Below, piece after piece: positions 1 to 8,208 of a stretch of 64,000 nucleotides of DNA. The notes under the pieces are model-generated. The model ran no database searches and was not told the DNA's origin. It saw only the letters and a program-made list of their open reading frames with translations. Source of the stretch: Clostridium frigidicarnis (lineage in GTDB: Bacteria; Bacillota; Clostridia; Clostridiales; Clostridiaceae); contig NZ_FOKI01000014.1 in the NCBI RefSeq assembly GCF_900111985.1, forward strand, positions 1-64,000, written 5' to 3'. The first letter of the stretch is position 1; every line of letters begins with the position of its first letter. Both the position numbers and the translations under genes were made by a program.

Positions 1-5
1 TATAT

Positions 6-94
6 TGGTGCTGAAGACCGGAATCGAACCGGTACGGTGTTTAACCACCGCAGGATTTTAAGTCCTGTGCGTCTGCCAGTTCCGCCACTCCAGC
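6..94 (-). tRNA. tRNA-Leu (anticodon UAA)
   Basis: Read on the minus strand this folds as a class II tRNA of 89 nt including an encoded CCA end. The acceptor stem GCTGGAG pairs with CTTCAGC, with two G-U type pairs. The anticodon loop CTTAAAA is held by a CAGGA/TCCTG stem and gives anticodon UAA, which reads leucine codon UUA. The long variable arm and the T-arm GGTTCGATTCC fit tRNA-Leu. In this AT-rich genome UUA is the dominant leucine codon. Confidence 0.97.
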
Positions 95-140
95 AAGCAG
101 ATTTTGTTTCATCCGCCGATTATTCCCGGCGACATGTTTA

Positions 141-169
141 ATTATATGTTAATTAAACATATATGTCAA
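141..169 (-). promoter_or_regulatory. sigma-A type promoter for tRNA-Leu
   Basis: On the minus strand TTGACA (164-169) and TATAAT (141-146) are separated by exactly 17 bp, a perfect vegetative promoter about 50 bp upstream of the mature tRNA. The short 5' leader (about 95-134) contains a GC-rich CGCCG/CGGCG hairpin that would be removed by RNase P. Confidence 0.85.
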
Positions 170-280
170 TGCTTTTTAATATATTTTTTTATTTTTTTAT
201 GTATATACCCTTAGCCCTTGTATTACCAAGGATTTGTACCATGGTATTATATTAAAATTTGCATTAATACTTATTAATTT

Positions 281-316
281 TTTTAAAAATAAAACCCTAT
301 GAAAAATATCATAGGG
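281..316 (-). terminator. intrinsic terminator after yabR
   Basis: Stem CCCTATGA (295-302) pairs with TCATAGGG (309-316). On the minus strand it is followed by a T-rich tract (281-294). It lies 9 bp beyond the yabR stop codon and closes the yab operon. Confidence 0.85.
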
Positions 317-324
317 ATTAATTT

Positions 325-735
325 CTAACCGATACTCTTTTTTCCTGCCCCTCTGCCTCTAGAATCAGTATTCTTTTTAACATCTTGCATTCTTTCTTCA
401 CTATCTTTTAAAAATCTAGACATTATGTCTTCAAAGTTTGCAGATGATTTTTTTCCTTTTTCAGATGTCCAGTCTATATCTGCTGGCTTGCATGATCTCC
501 TTTTTGGAGTTGCTTGTTTTATTGATAAACTAATCTTTCCATTATCATCAATAGAAAGCACCTTTACCTTTACCTTGTCTTGCTCTTTTAAATGTTCTCT
601 TATATCCTTAACAAAGGTATCTGCAACCTCAGATATATGAACAAGCCCTGTTTTTCCTTCAAGCTCAACAAAAGCTCCAAAATTAGTGATGTTAACCACT
701 GTACCTTCTAAAATGTTTCCTGCCATTAAGGTCAT
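325..735 (-). CDS. yabR: S1-domain RNA-binding protein YabR
   Basis: A 136-residue protein with one S1 RNA-binding domain at about residues 6-75 (EGTVVNITNFGAFVEL, then GLVHISEVA). A basic, serine- and glycine-rich tail follows. Single-domain S1 proteins of this size next to divIC are YabR; they are related to the polynucleotide phosphorylase S1 domain and thought to bind RNA or ribosomes, but the precise role is not settled. It is the last gene of the yab-divIC cluster, 62 bp after divIC. The first ATG, 12 nt after AGGAGG, is preferred over an internal ATG at codon 4, which would be 21 nt from it. Confidence 0.9.
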   Translation of the reverse strand: MTLMAGNILEGTVVNITNFGAFVELEGKTGLVHISEVADTFVKDIREHLKEQDKVKVKVLSIDDNGKISLSIKQATPKRRSCKPADIDWTSEKGKKSSANFEDIMSRFLKDSEERMQDVKKNTDSRGRGAGKKSIG

Positions 736-797
736 ATTAAAAAGACTCCTCCTTAAAATAATTAATATATATTTTAAAACTAAAATATAAACTTTTA

Positions 798-1073
798 TTA
801 TTGTGTTTTATTATTTATTACAGGAATCTCATTACCTTTAACATATCCTAATCTTTCTCTAGCCATTTTTTCAATGTAAAGGTCCGTTTTGGATAAATCA
901 ACCTCATCCTGTAATTTTTGATTTTTTTCTTTAAGAGTGTCTAATTCTGTTTCTTCTTTAGACATTTCTTTTTTTATTTGATTTACTTTTACCTGTTGGT
1001 TAACTACACTAATTACACTGTATGCTATTAGCAATGCTATTATTATATTCTTTAATGTTAACCTTTTTTTCAT
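798..1073 (-). CDS. divIC: Septum formation initiator DivIC (FtsB/FtsL-like)
   Basis: A 91-residue bitopic protein: a short cytoplasmic N-terminus (MKKRLTLKN), one membrane span at about 9-25, a heptad-like coiled coil at about 28-60, and the family's conserved end (ERLGYVKGNEIPV). DivIC forms a complex with FtsL and DivIB at the division septum and helps activate septal peptidoglycan synthesis. In sporulating Firmicutes it is encoded directly after yabQ, as here, so it also serves the asymmetric sporulation septum. Length and architecture are normal. Confidence 0.93.
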   Translation of the reverse strand: MKKRLTLKNIIIALLIAYSVISVVNQQVKVNQIKKEMSKEETELDTLKEKNQKLQDEVDLSKTDLYIEKMARERLGYVKGNEIPVINNKTQ

Positions 1074-1172
1074 TTATTATACTCCTGTACACAAATTTTA
1101 AAAATAAAAGTTTCTCTTACATATATTTTAAGTTGTCTTAAGCTATTATTCAAGATATTTTTTATATGTTCA

Positions 1173-1562
1173 CTATTTATTTTTATATTTGTTATATAAC
1201 AGAATCTTAAATGGATATGCTATATATTTAAACATAACTCTGAATCCCTGCGATATATTTCTAATAAGTCCATATTGAACCTTTAAGAAACTTCTACTTA
1301 TTACCTTTAAATAAAATAAAATTCCTAAAACTATGCTTAAGTATACATACAGAGTTACAAATGCATAGTTTGTATATAAAAGAAATATAAATATTAATAA
1401 TGAGCATAATACCCAAAACAGCATATCTTCAATTATCATAATTATTTTATTTGTGTTGAAGCCTCTAAACACTCTGTACAAGTCAAATAATACCCCTGTA
1501 ACTATTCCAGCTAATAAACTAAATATTACTATCCTGAACTGTAATTCTATAGATATTACCAT
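1173..1562 (-). CDS. yabQ: Spore cortex biosynthesis protein YabQ
   Basis: A 129-residue membrane protein with about three hydrophobic segments (about 5-27, 40-62 and 66-86) and a basic end (LLYNKYKNK). YabQ of B. subtilis localises to the forespore outer membrane and is required for cortex formation. Identification rests on the N-terminal motif (LLAGIVTGVLFDLYR), which is typical of the family, and on the invariant yabP-yabQ-divIC order. It starts 3 bp after yabP ends, so the two are probably translated together. B. subtilis YabQ is somewhat longer; the shorter form is usual in clostridia. Confidence 0.88.
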   Translation of the reverse strand: MVISIELQFRIVIFSLLAGIVTGVLFDLYRVFRGFNTNKIIMIIEDMLFWVLCSLLIFIFLLYTNYAFVTLYVYLSIVLGILFYLKVISRSFLKVQYGLIRNISQGFRVMFKYIAYPFKILLYNKYKNK

Positions 1563-1565
1563 AGC

Positions 1566-1859
1566 CTATTTAAATAATCTCCTTAAAAATCCTTCATTGT
1601 TCTTTTTAGCTTCAACATCAGAATAAATACACGAGTTTATATTACCAACTATAATTACATCACCGTTTTGTACATCAAGTTTATGCATCTTTAATTTTTT
1701 CCCTTTTATAACTAATCCACCTAGCACTGTATTTAAAATTATTTTTTCTTCATCAAAACTTAGTACCTCTACAACTCCTGTAAGAGATATTTTTTTTCTA
1801 CTCTCCATAAAAAGATTACTCTTTTTATCTTCTATCTTTACATCTTTATTAATATCCAT
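1566..1859 (-). CDS. yabP: Sporulation protein YabP
   Basis: A 97-residue YabP/YqfC-family protein. The core (SLTGVVEVLSFDEEKIILNT, then GLVIKGKKLKMHKLDVQNGDVIIVG) is characteristic: a small beta-rich domain used in the spore envelope. YabP is needed for cortex formation and is expressed in the mother cell under sigma E in B. subtilis. A clear ribosome site (GGAGGG) precedes the ATG. Together with yabQ it forms a tight pair. Confidence 0.9.
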   Translation of the reverse strand: MDINKDVKIEDKKSNLFMESRKKISLTGVVEVLSFDEEKIILNTVLGGLVIKGKKLKMHKLDVQNGDVIIVGNINSCIYSDVEAKKNNEGFLRRLFK

Positions 1860-1937
1860 ATATAACCCTCCATAGCTATTTCTATATCATATTTATGAAA
1901 CTACCAGGCTATATATGACAACTTATAATAAAATTTC

Positions 1938-2198
1938 TTATTCTGTATCTTCTTGTCCTTGCATTATTTCATACATCTGACCTGCATCTTCTTTTCTAAC
2001 ATGCTCAGCTACATTAACCACTTTTGCTTTTAAGTACTTGGTAGCAAATTTAATTTCTATTATGTCACCTTCTTGAATTTCTGTACCTGCCTTCGCAACT
2101 TTTTCATTAATAGAAACTCTTCCACCCTCACATGCTTCTTTTGCAACAGTTCTTCTTTTTATAATTCTAGATACCTTTAAATATTTATCTAATCTCAT
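1938..2198 (-). CDS. rqcP: S4-domain protein RqcP (YabO), ribosome quality control
   Basis: An 86-residue protein that is almost entirely an S4 RNA-binding fold: MRLDKYLKVSRIIKRRTVA, then GGRVSINEKVAKAGTEI. Proteins of this type (YabO, also called RqcP, related to Hsp15) bind stalled 50S subunits with RqcH and help add alanine tails to incomplete chains. The start was placed at the ATG 9 nt after AGGAGA; a TTG two codons upstream would sit too close to it. An acidic tail (QEDTE) ends the protein. It lies in its canonical place between mazG and yabP. Confidence 0.92.
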   Translation of the reverse strand: MRLDKYLKVSRIIKRRTVAKEACEGGRVSINEKVAKAGTEIQEGDIIEIKFATKYLKAKVVNVAEHVRKEDAGQMYEIMQGQEDTE

Positions 2199-2346
2199 AT
2201 ACAATCATCTCCTATAATATATTTTTTATATAATAATCAATAATTAAAAAACCGTTACCTCAAACTAGACTTCTATGTTGTTGAAGTAATTTTATATAAT
2301 TCCTATATTTAAATAAGTTAGTAAATTTAATATTAAATTTATCATT

Positions 2347-2506
2347 AGGCATATGAAAATAAATAACAAGTCAAAGATGCGACGGATATTTTGTGAAATA
2401 CAATGACTTGGGTTCTGCTAATAGTTGTGCTATTAGTAGGTTCCAAGGAAGAAATAGTTCACAAAATAAACTAACATACTGACTAGTTATTTATTTGAAT
2501 GTGCCT
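2347..2506. repeat. R1 repeat copy A (divergent, full length)
   Basis: About 160 bp bounded by AGGCATATG and GAATGTGCCT, which are inverted repeats of each other. The inner part (AACAAGTCAAAGATG, TTTTGTG, CACAAAAT, CATACTGACTAGTTAT) matches the other R1 copies, but the centre has diverged. It fills most of the 354-bp gap between rqcP and hup. The rest of the gap (2199-2346) shows nothing recognisable. Confidence 0.85.
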
Positions 2507-2514
2507 TATAGAAT

Positions 2515-2540
2515 AAAAAACCCGAGATATCTCGGGTTTT
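2515..2540 (-). terminator. intrinsic terminator after hup
   Basis: Perfect palindrome CCCGAGATATCTCGGG (2521-2536) followed on the minus strand by a run of six T. It lies 12 bp past the hup stop codon. Confidence 0.9.
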
Positions 2541-2552
2541 ATAAGATAGAAA

Positions 2553-2828
2553 CTATTTATTAACTCTATCTTTAAATTCTTTTCCTGCTTTAAATACTGG
2601 CACTTTAGATGCTGGTATTATTATTTCTTCTTTAGTCTTTGGATTTCTTCCTTTTCTTTCTTCTCTTTGTCTAGCTTCAAAAGTTCCAAAACCTACTAAT
2701 TGAACTTTTTCGCTTGACTCTAGCGCTTCTACAACACTTTCTATAAATGCTTTTAGAGCAACTTCTGCATCCTTCTTTGTTAATTTGCTCTTTTCAGCCA
2801 TATTTGTTATTAACTCTGCCTTATTCAC
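2553..2828 (-). CDS. hup: DNA-binding protein HU
   Basis: A 91-residue HU/IHF-family histone-like protein. It begins MNKAELITNMAEKS, has the helical dimer core and the conserved arm region (VGFGTFEARQREERKGRNPKT), and ends with the second helix (VPVFKAGKEFKDRVNK). It bends and compacts DNA as a dimer. Start is a GTG, 8 nt after AAGGAGG. It has its own terminator and a 210-bp upstream gap, so it probably forms its own transcription unit although it sits inside the mazG-yabO cluster. Confidence 0.97.
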   Translation of the reverse strand: MNKAELITNMAEKSKLTKKDAEVALKAFIESVVEALESSEKVQLVGFGTFEARQREERKGRNPKTKEEIIIPASKVPVFKAGKEFKDRVNK

Positions 2829-3039
2829 TTTAACTTCCTCCTTAAATTTAGAGTATAATCAGTAAATAATAAATATAATTATTTATTATTCATTTAACTT
2901 ATTAACTTTATATTATCCTATTATATATCTATTTATCATAGTAGTCTATATACTGCATAGAAAAATATATAGTTAAATCAAAACATTGAGCCGCTTTGTA
3001 GAAATATATTCTTCAAAAATCACAAAAATCCTTCTTATT

Positions 3040-4494
3040 TTAATTTTTTTCATTAATTTTTGCAACATTCCAAAGCCTATCCATTTCTTCTAAGGTCATA
3101 CTTTTCATATCATAGCCTTGTTTTCTAGACATATCCTCTATAAATGAAAATCTTTTTATGAACTTATCTGTTGTTTTATTCAAAGCTATTTCTGGATCTA
3201 CACCTAAAAATCTAGACACATTAACTGCTGAAAATATAAGGTCTCCAATTTCTTCTAGTATTCTTTCCTTATTTTCCATTTTATATACTTCTTTTATCTC
3301 ATTAAATTCTTCAAGAACTTTGTTTAAAGCATCATCCACATTATCCCAATCAAAACCTACCTTAGCGGCCTTATTTTGAACCTTATCAGCTCTAATTAAT
3401 GATGGTAAAGTTTTAGCTATGCCTTTCATTTCTTCAGTGTAAGTATCAAAGTGCTTTTCTTTTCTTTTTATTTCATCCCAATTTTGTAATACTTCATCTG
3501 ATGTTATGTTGTCTTTGTTGCTAAAAACATGGGGGTGTCTTAAAATCATTTTATTGCATATACTACTAATAATATCATTTATATTAAAAAAACCATCTTC
3601 CTTGCCTATCTGTGCATGGAATACAACCTGTAATAACACATCTCCAAGCTCTTCTATAATTTTATCATCATCTTGTTCATCTATGGCTTCTAATACCTCG
3701 TAGCTTTCTTCTATGAGATATTTTTTTAATGATTCAGATGTTTGCTCCCTATCCCAAGAACATCCATCCTGGCTTCTCAATTTTTCCATGATTCCTAATA
3801 AATCATAAAAGTCCTTGTTGTTATTAATATCTTTAGGTATATACAATGATGTAAGATAGTCTATATCTTCCTGCCTATCTATTTCATATAATGGTATTTT
3901 TCTTATACTTTCTAATCCTTTAATTCCCGCTGCTCTTACAAAATAAATTTCAGTATCATCTTTATAATACTCAGACAACTTTAGCTTTACTTCTGATGCT
4001 ATAAACGGATCATACACTTGGGTTATTATTGTTCCTAATCTTTTATCCAACACTTGATTATTCATATCAAATGCATCTATAATTTTCAATCCTTCAACTG
4101 GATCTAACTTTAGTGCTTCCATCATTGCATCTACAAAGCTTACTGCTGGAAGTACTTCATATTTAACATTTAACTTTTCACAAAGTTTCATTAAAATATT
4201 CACTGATTTCTCAGCAACAAATGGATGTCCTGGCACACCATAAACTATGTCTTCACAACTATTATGCGTCTTAATAATTTCATTAGCTATAAACTCATAC
4301 ACTTCATCAAAATTGTCAAACTTATCATATGCAAAATCATATGTTTTAAACTTTAACCCCTGTTCTCTTAGAAAATCTACTGTTGGATGCTTTTCTGTCC
4401 TAAAATACACATTGTTTGATGATTTTAATATTTCCAATGTTCCAATTGTTAAAGCATCCTTTGCACCAGGTCCTAAACCTATTATTTTAATCAT
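3040..4494 (-). CDS. mazG: Nucleotide pyrophosphohydrolase MazG fused to a tetrapyrrole methylase-like domain (YabN)
   Basis: A 484-residue two-part protein. Residues 1-220 are a SAM-dependent tetrapyrrole methylase-like fold (MIKIIGLGPGAKDALT, YGVPGHPFVAEKS); residues about 235-480 hold two MazG repeats with the metal-binding EEExxE and ExxD pattern (LIEESYEVLEAID, IIEELGDVLLQVV). MazG hydrolyses non-canonical or excess nucleoside triphosphates. This fusion is the standard YabN form in Firmicutes; the role of the methylase-like half is unknown. Its ATG overlaps the stop of yabM by 4 bp (ATGA), so the two are translationally coupled. Confidence 0.94.
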   Translation of the reverse strand: MIKIIGLGPGAKDALTIGTLEILKSSNNVYFRTEKHPTVDFLREQGLKFKTYDFAYDKFDNFDEVYEFIANEIIKTHNSCEDIVYGVPGHPFVAEKSVNILMKLCEKLNVKYEVLPAVSFVDAMMEALKLDPVEGLKIIDAFDMNNQVLDKRLGTIITQVYDPFIASEVKLKLSEYYKDDTEIYFVRAAGIKGLESIRKIPLYEIDRQEDIDYLTSLYIPKDINNNKDFYDLLGIMEKLRSQDGCSWDREQTSESLKKYLIEESYEVLEAIDEQDDDKIIEELGDVLLQVVFHAQIGKEDGFFNINDIISSICNKMILRHPHVFSNKDNITSDEVLQNWDEIKRKEKHFDTYTEEMKGIAKTLPSLIRADKVQNKAAKVGFDWDNVDDALNKVLEEFNEIKEVYKMENKERILEEIGDLIFSAVNVSRFLGVDPEIALNKTTDKFIKRFSFIEDMSRKQGYDMKSMTLEEMDRLWNVAKINEKN

Positions 4495-6038
4495 ACGTTT
4501 TTCTCCTTTAAAAATTTACTTTTTATATAACTATAATCAAATACGCCGAATATCATTATTAATAATACATATATAATACCACCTAAAAAAATACCTATCA
4601 AGCAAGCTATACTTGATCCAAATCCAAAAATTAATAAATTCTTATATATAAAAATTACAATAAATATCATTATCACACTAGCAAAAGATGGTTTTATTAA
4701 AGTATTATAATATTTAATTTTTACATTTAAGCACCTTTTTAATACAATAATATTTAAAATAGCTGGTACTAAATAACCAACTATAGAGCCTATTACAGCT
4801 CCATATATGTTTATATTAGGCATAGGAACTAATATATATGTTACAACTACTTTTATTAAACACCCTATAAGCAAAGTTTCTAATGGCTTATAAGTATGTC
4901 CTGAAGCTTGTAGTATGGAAGCAGTGGTTTGATAAAACACTATAAACGGTATAGATATAGATAAATACTTTAATATCTCATATCCATCACTATGCCCTGG
5001 AAACAGCATATGTAGAATTGGATATGCTAAAAAGAATAATCCCATAAGGGATGGAATTGAGATAACCGATGATATCTTAAAAGCTGTATCTATTTTATCC
5101 TCAAATTCAACTCTTTTATTAGAAATCACTGCACTAGAAATTACTGGTACTAAAGAAATACTCAATGCTACCGATAAGGTCAATGGTATATTTACAAGTA
5201 AATGTGCTTTACCTGATAGTTGTCCATAAAGTTCTATGGATTTCATTATATCCATTCCTGATTTTAATAACAGATTTGGAACTAATATAGTGTCTACTAA
5301 AGCCATTATGCTTCCAGCTGTAGATCCTAATGATATAGGTATTGCAACCTTTAACAACTTTTCCATAATTGCAGGGTTTGACTTACCCTTAATATTAACA
5401 TCCATCTTACGTTTTTCTTGTTTATACTTTAAGCTTAAATATATTCCAGCAAATAGAGCACCTGCTGTTGCTCCTAATGTAGCTCCCCCTACGGCATATG
5501 CCTTTCCCTTAGGTAATAATAGAATAGCTAATCCTATACCAATTACAACCCTACCTGATTGTTCTACTACTTGTGATATGGCTGATGGGTTCATATTTTG
5601 CATACCCTGAAAAAAACCTCTATAGCAAGTAATTATAGATATAAAAAATGGTGCAAAGCCTATTGCTATCAATGATGGATATGCATTAGGATTCCAATTT
5701 AAATATTTAATAAATGTTTTTGCTAAACATAGCATTATAGTACTTCCACCTACTCCTAGAATTAGCATCATATAAACTGATGTTTTAAATACATCAAATA
5801 CACCTTTTCTATCTCCAACAGCATTTTTTTCTGCTATTAATTTTGATATTGCTACCGGTGCTCCAGCTGCCACACCAAGGAAAAATGTGTATACTGAATA
5901 TGATATCTGATAGTATGCAATACCCTCATCTCCAACTAACATTATAAGTGGCCACCTAAAAAACAGACCTAAAAATTTACACAATATACCTGATATAGCC
6001 AAAATAAATGTTCCTTTTAATAGGGATTGTTTTTTCAT
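4491..6038 (-). CDS. yabM: Polysaccharide-type flippase YabM (MurJ/SpoVB family)
   Basis: A 515-residue integral membrane protein with about 14 predicted spans and the oligosaccharidyl-lipid flippase signature near the N-terminus (FILAISGILCKFLGLFFRWP). The family includes SpoVB, YkvU, YabM and MurJ. Synteny with spoVT upstream and yabN downstream identifies this one as YabM; many genomes label it stage V sporulation protein B. The start is the ATG at 6038, 5 nt after GGGAGGGG. An in-frame TTG five codons upstream overlaps the ribosome site and was rejected. Confidence 0.87.
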   Translation of the reverse strand: MKKQSLLKGTFILAISGILCKFLGLFFRWPLIMLVGDEGIAYYQISYSVYTFFLGVAAGAPVAISKLIAEKNAVGDRKGVFDVFKTSVYMMLILGVGGSTIMLCLAKTFIKYLNWNPNAYPSLIAIGFAPFFISIITCYRGFFQGMQNMNPSAISQVVEQSGRVVIGIGLAILLLPKGKAYAVGGATLGATAGALFAGIYLSLKYKQEKRKMDVNIKGKSNPAIMEKLLKVAIPISLGSTAGSIMALVDTILVPNLLLKSGMDIMKSIELYGQLSGKAHLLVNIPLTLSVALSISLVPVISSAVISNKRVEFEDKIDTAFKISSVISIPSLMGLFFLAYPILHMLFPGHSDGYEILKYLSISIPFIVFYQTTASILQASGHTYKPLETLLIGCLIKVVVTYILVPMPNINIYGAVIGSIVGYLVPAILNIIVLKRCLNVKIKYYNTLIKPSFASVIMIFIVIFIYKNLLIFGFGSSIACLIGIFLGGIIYVLLIMIFGVFDYSYIKSKFLKEKNV

Positions 6039-6162
6039 TTTTACCCCTCCCAAAAATTCTCTTCTTCATAATCTTTATTTAAAAGAGAGGCTGATTATTC
6101 CTTATATTTATATAAATTTACTATAAAAAGAATCTTCCTTCAATGTTGACCATCAAACAAAT

Positions 6163-6205
6163 AAAAAGCATGTGAAAATGTATTTACATCGTCACATGCT
6201 TTTTA
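6163..6205 (-). terminator. intrinsic terminator after spoVT
   Basis: Stem AAAAAGCATGTGA (6163-6175) pairs with TCACATGCTTTTT (6192-6204). On the minus strand the T-rich 3' arm directly follows the spoVT stop codon. Confidence 0.85.
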
Positions 6206-6760
6206 TTATTGTTCCATTTGTTTTCCTAAAAAATTCGCTGCTGTTTCAGCAAGCTTTAGTTCTAATTCTCCCAAAGATTCTCCTGTTTCTTTGGATAAAA
6301 TTATAACGGACCCTATAGCATCTCCTTCTGATAGTATTGGTGCTATTACTTGACTTGAGTACTTATTTTCTATATTTTCTTCTCCATATATAGGGATAAT
6401 TTCCTCTGCGCCACTACCTAAAATTTTAGGTTTCCTTGCATCTATGAGCTTTTCTAACTCATCGCTTACTTTCTTATCAACAAAGTCTTTCTTAGGTGCA
6501 CCACTTACTGATATAATTACATCTTTATCAGCAATTATAATAATATGACCAATTGATTGTTGAAGTGCTTCAGCATATTCCCTAGAGAAATCAGATAGTT
6601 CCCCTATTGGTGAGTATTTTTTTAGTATTACTCCACCCTCTCTGTCTGTAAAAATTTCAAGAGGGTCTCCTTCTCTTATTCTTAAAGTCCTTCTGATCTC
6701 CTTTGGTATAACTACTCTACCTAAATCATCTATACGTCTTACAATACCTGTTGCCTTCAT
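6206..6760 (-). CDS. spoVT: Stage V sporulation protein T
   Basis: A 184-residue transcription factor. Residues 1-50 are an AbrB-type swapped-hairpin DNA-binding domain (GIVRRIDDLGRVVIPKEIRR); residues about 56-180 are a GAF-like sensor domain. SpoVT modulates sigma-G-dependent genes in the forespore. Length matches the family. It starts with ATG behind AGGAGGG and lies divergently from nothing: the next gene upstream, prsA, is also on the minus strand and has its own terminator. Confidence 0.96.
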   Translation of the reverse strand: MKATGIVRRIDDLGRVVIPKEIRRTLRIREGDPLEIFTDREGGVILKKYSPIGELSDFSREYAEALQQSIGHIIIIADKDVIISVSGAPKKDFVDKKVSDELEKLIDARKPKILGSGAEEIIPIYGEENIENKYSSQVIAPILSEGDAIGSVIILSKETGESLGELELKLAETAANFLGKQMEQ

Positions 6761-6805
6761 AATTATTATTCCCTCCTAAAAACATTTTGTTTGTTTATAG
6801 TCATA

Positions 6806-6833
6806 TTATTTGTCTAAACATGTAATTTTATGC
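6806..6833 (-). promoter_or_regulatory. possible sigma-G/F promoter for spoVT
   Basis: On the minus strand GCATAA (6828-6833) and CAAATAA (6806-6812) are 15 bp apart. This resembles the forespore consensus (GCATA, about 15 bp, CATACTA) with an imperfect -10. B. subtilis spoVT is sigma-G dependent, so such a promoter is expected, but the match is moderate. Confidence 0.35.
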
Positions 6834-6873
6834 ACAATTGTAGTTTTTATTTTCTTTATCCACTTATACTTAT

Positions 6874-7043
6874 AAAAAGGTGGCTACGCCACTCTTTAAG
6901 TGGAAAGTTGAGGTTGATTTTCCTAAGAAAACTCTAAAATTTAATTATTAATTTTCCTGAATAACGTGAAGAAAAACATCATTGACTTATAACTTGTCAC
7001 CTTCTGATTAAAGCCCTTAATTCTCCATACTCAACTTTTAACT
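6874..7043. repeat. R2-family repeat (degenerate copy)
   Basis: Begins AAAAAGGTGGCTACGCC and ends with CAACTTTTAACTAAAA. In between it carries pieces shared with other R2 copies (AAGTTGAGGTTGA near the start, AACTTGTCACCTTCTGA near the end). It fills most of the 325-bp gap between spoVT and prsA. Confidence 0.6.
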
Positions 7044-7044
7044 A

Positions 7045-7079
7045 AAAAAGGCACTAACTCTATGAGTTAGTGCCTTTTT
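7045..7079 (-). terminator. intrinsic terminator after prsA
   Basis: A 16-bp perfect stem, AAAAAGGCACTAACTC (7045-7060) with GAGTTAGTGCCTTTTT (7064-7079), and a TAT loop. It lies 6 bp beyond the prsA stop codon. Confidence 0.92.
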
Positions 7080-7085
7080 CTGGTA

Positions 7086-8087
7086 TTAAGTTAATTTATC
7101 TTCATGAATCTCTACTTTTAAATCTTTTTTCCATTGATCTAAAGTTGAATTATATTGGTCATCTTTTTGTTTATTATCTAAATAAGATTTTATTTGATCT
7201 TTAACTGAATCAAACTCTTTAACAACTTGATCCTTTTTAAGTTCTGTTGCTTTTATTATATGATATCCAAATTGAGTTTTAACAGGTTCCGATACTTCAC
7301 CTTCACCTAAAGTTTTAGCTGCTTCCATAAAATCTTTATCATAATTAGGATTTGTGTATTCTATAAACCCTAACTCTCCACCTTTGTCTTTAGTTCCATC
7401 TGTGCCATATTCTCCTGCAAGTTTAGCAAAATCCTCACCGTTATTTAACTTTGTCTTTATTTCTTTAGCTGTATCTTCATCTGCAACTAAAATATGAGAT
7501 ATTTTTGCACCTGGTTGATCAACAAATTGTGTCTCTTTGTTTTCATCATAGAATTTCTGAACATCTTCATCCGATACACTTACATCTTTAAATATGTAAT
7601 CATTAACTCTTTGACCTATAACTTGTTTTCTAATAGCCTCTGTAAACTTTTCTTCTGTTAATCCAGCTAATTTTAATTGCTCTTGAAACTTATCATCATC
7701 GCCAAAAGATGCTTTTATTTCATCAAATTGTTTTTTAACTTCTTCATCTATTTTATCCTTATCTTCTGTAAGTTTTAATTCATCTGCTTTCTTTAAGAAT
7801 ATTTTTTCTGTAACAAGATTGTTTAAAACACTTTTTTTAGCATCTGCTAATTGTTTCTTTACTTCATCACTGTTTAAATAATCTTCTCCATATTGTTCTT
7901 TTAATTGATTAATTTGAGGCTCAAGTTCTTTATTAATATCAGCCATTGTTATTTTTTCATCTCCAACTTTAGCCACAACTGTTTTTTGAATAGCCTCTGG
8001 AGTTTTTTGTACCATGTTACATCCAACTGCAAATAAACTCATACTTGCAATTGCAACTATAGTTACTATATTTTTAATTTTTTTCAC
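7086..8087 (-). CDS. prsA: Foldase lipoprotein PrsA (peptidyl-prolyl isomerase)
   Basis: A 333-residue secreted foldase. Residues 1-22 form a lipoprotein signal peptide with lipobox AVGC, giving Cys23 as the lipidated residue. An N-terminal SurA-like chaperone region (about 40-190) is followed by a parvulin PpiC domain (about 195-285: ISHILVADEDTAKEI, then FGYHIIKATE). PrsA sits on the outer face of the membrane and helps exported proteins fold. Start is a GTG behind GGGGGAAGC. Lipidation would depend on Lgt, also encoded in this window. Confidence 0.95.
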   Translation of the reverse strand: MKKIKNIVTIVAIASMSLFAVGCNMVQKTPEAIQKTVVAKVGDEKITMADINKELEPQINQLKEQYGEDYLNSDEVKKQLADAKKSVLNNLVTEKIFLKKADELKLTEDKDKIDEEVKKQFDEIKASFGDDDKFQEQLKLAGLTEEKFTEAIRKQVIGQRVNDYIFKDVSVSDEDVQKFYDENKETQFVDQPGAKISHILVADEDTAKEIKTKLNNGEDFAKLAGEYGTDGTKDKGGELGFIEYTNPNYDKDFMEAAKTLGEGEVSEPVKTQFGYHIIKATELKKDQVVKEFDSVKDQIKSYLDNKQKDDQYNSTLDQWKKDLKVEIHEDKLT

Positions 8088-8208
8088 GTCGCTTCCCCCG
8101 CTTTTCTATTTTTTGTTATTGTCTAACTTTACTTATTATAAGTTTTTTATTATTAATATTCAAATTAACAAAATATAAACACTTATTAACAATACCATAC
8201 ATTACCAT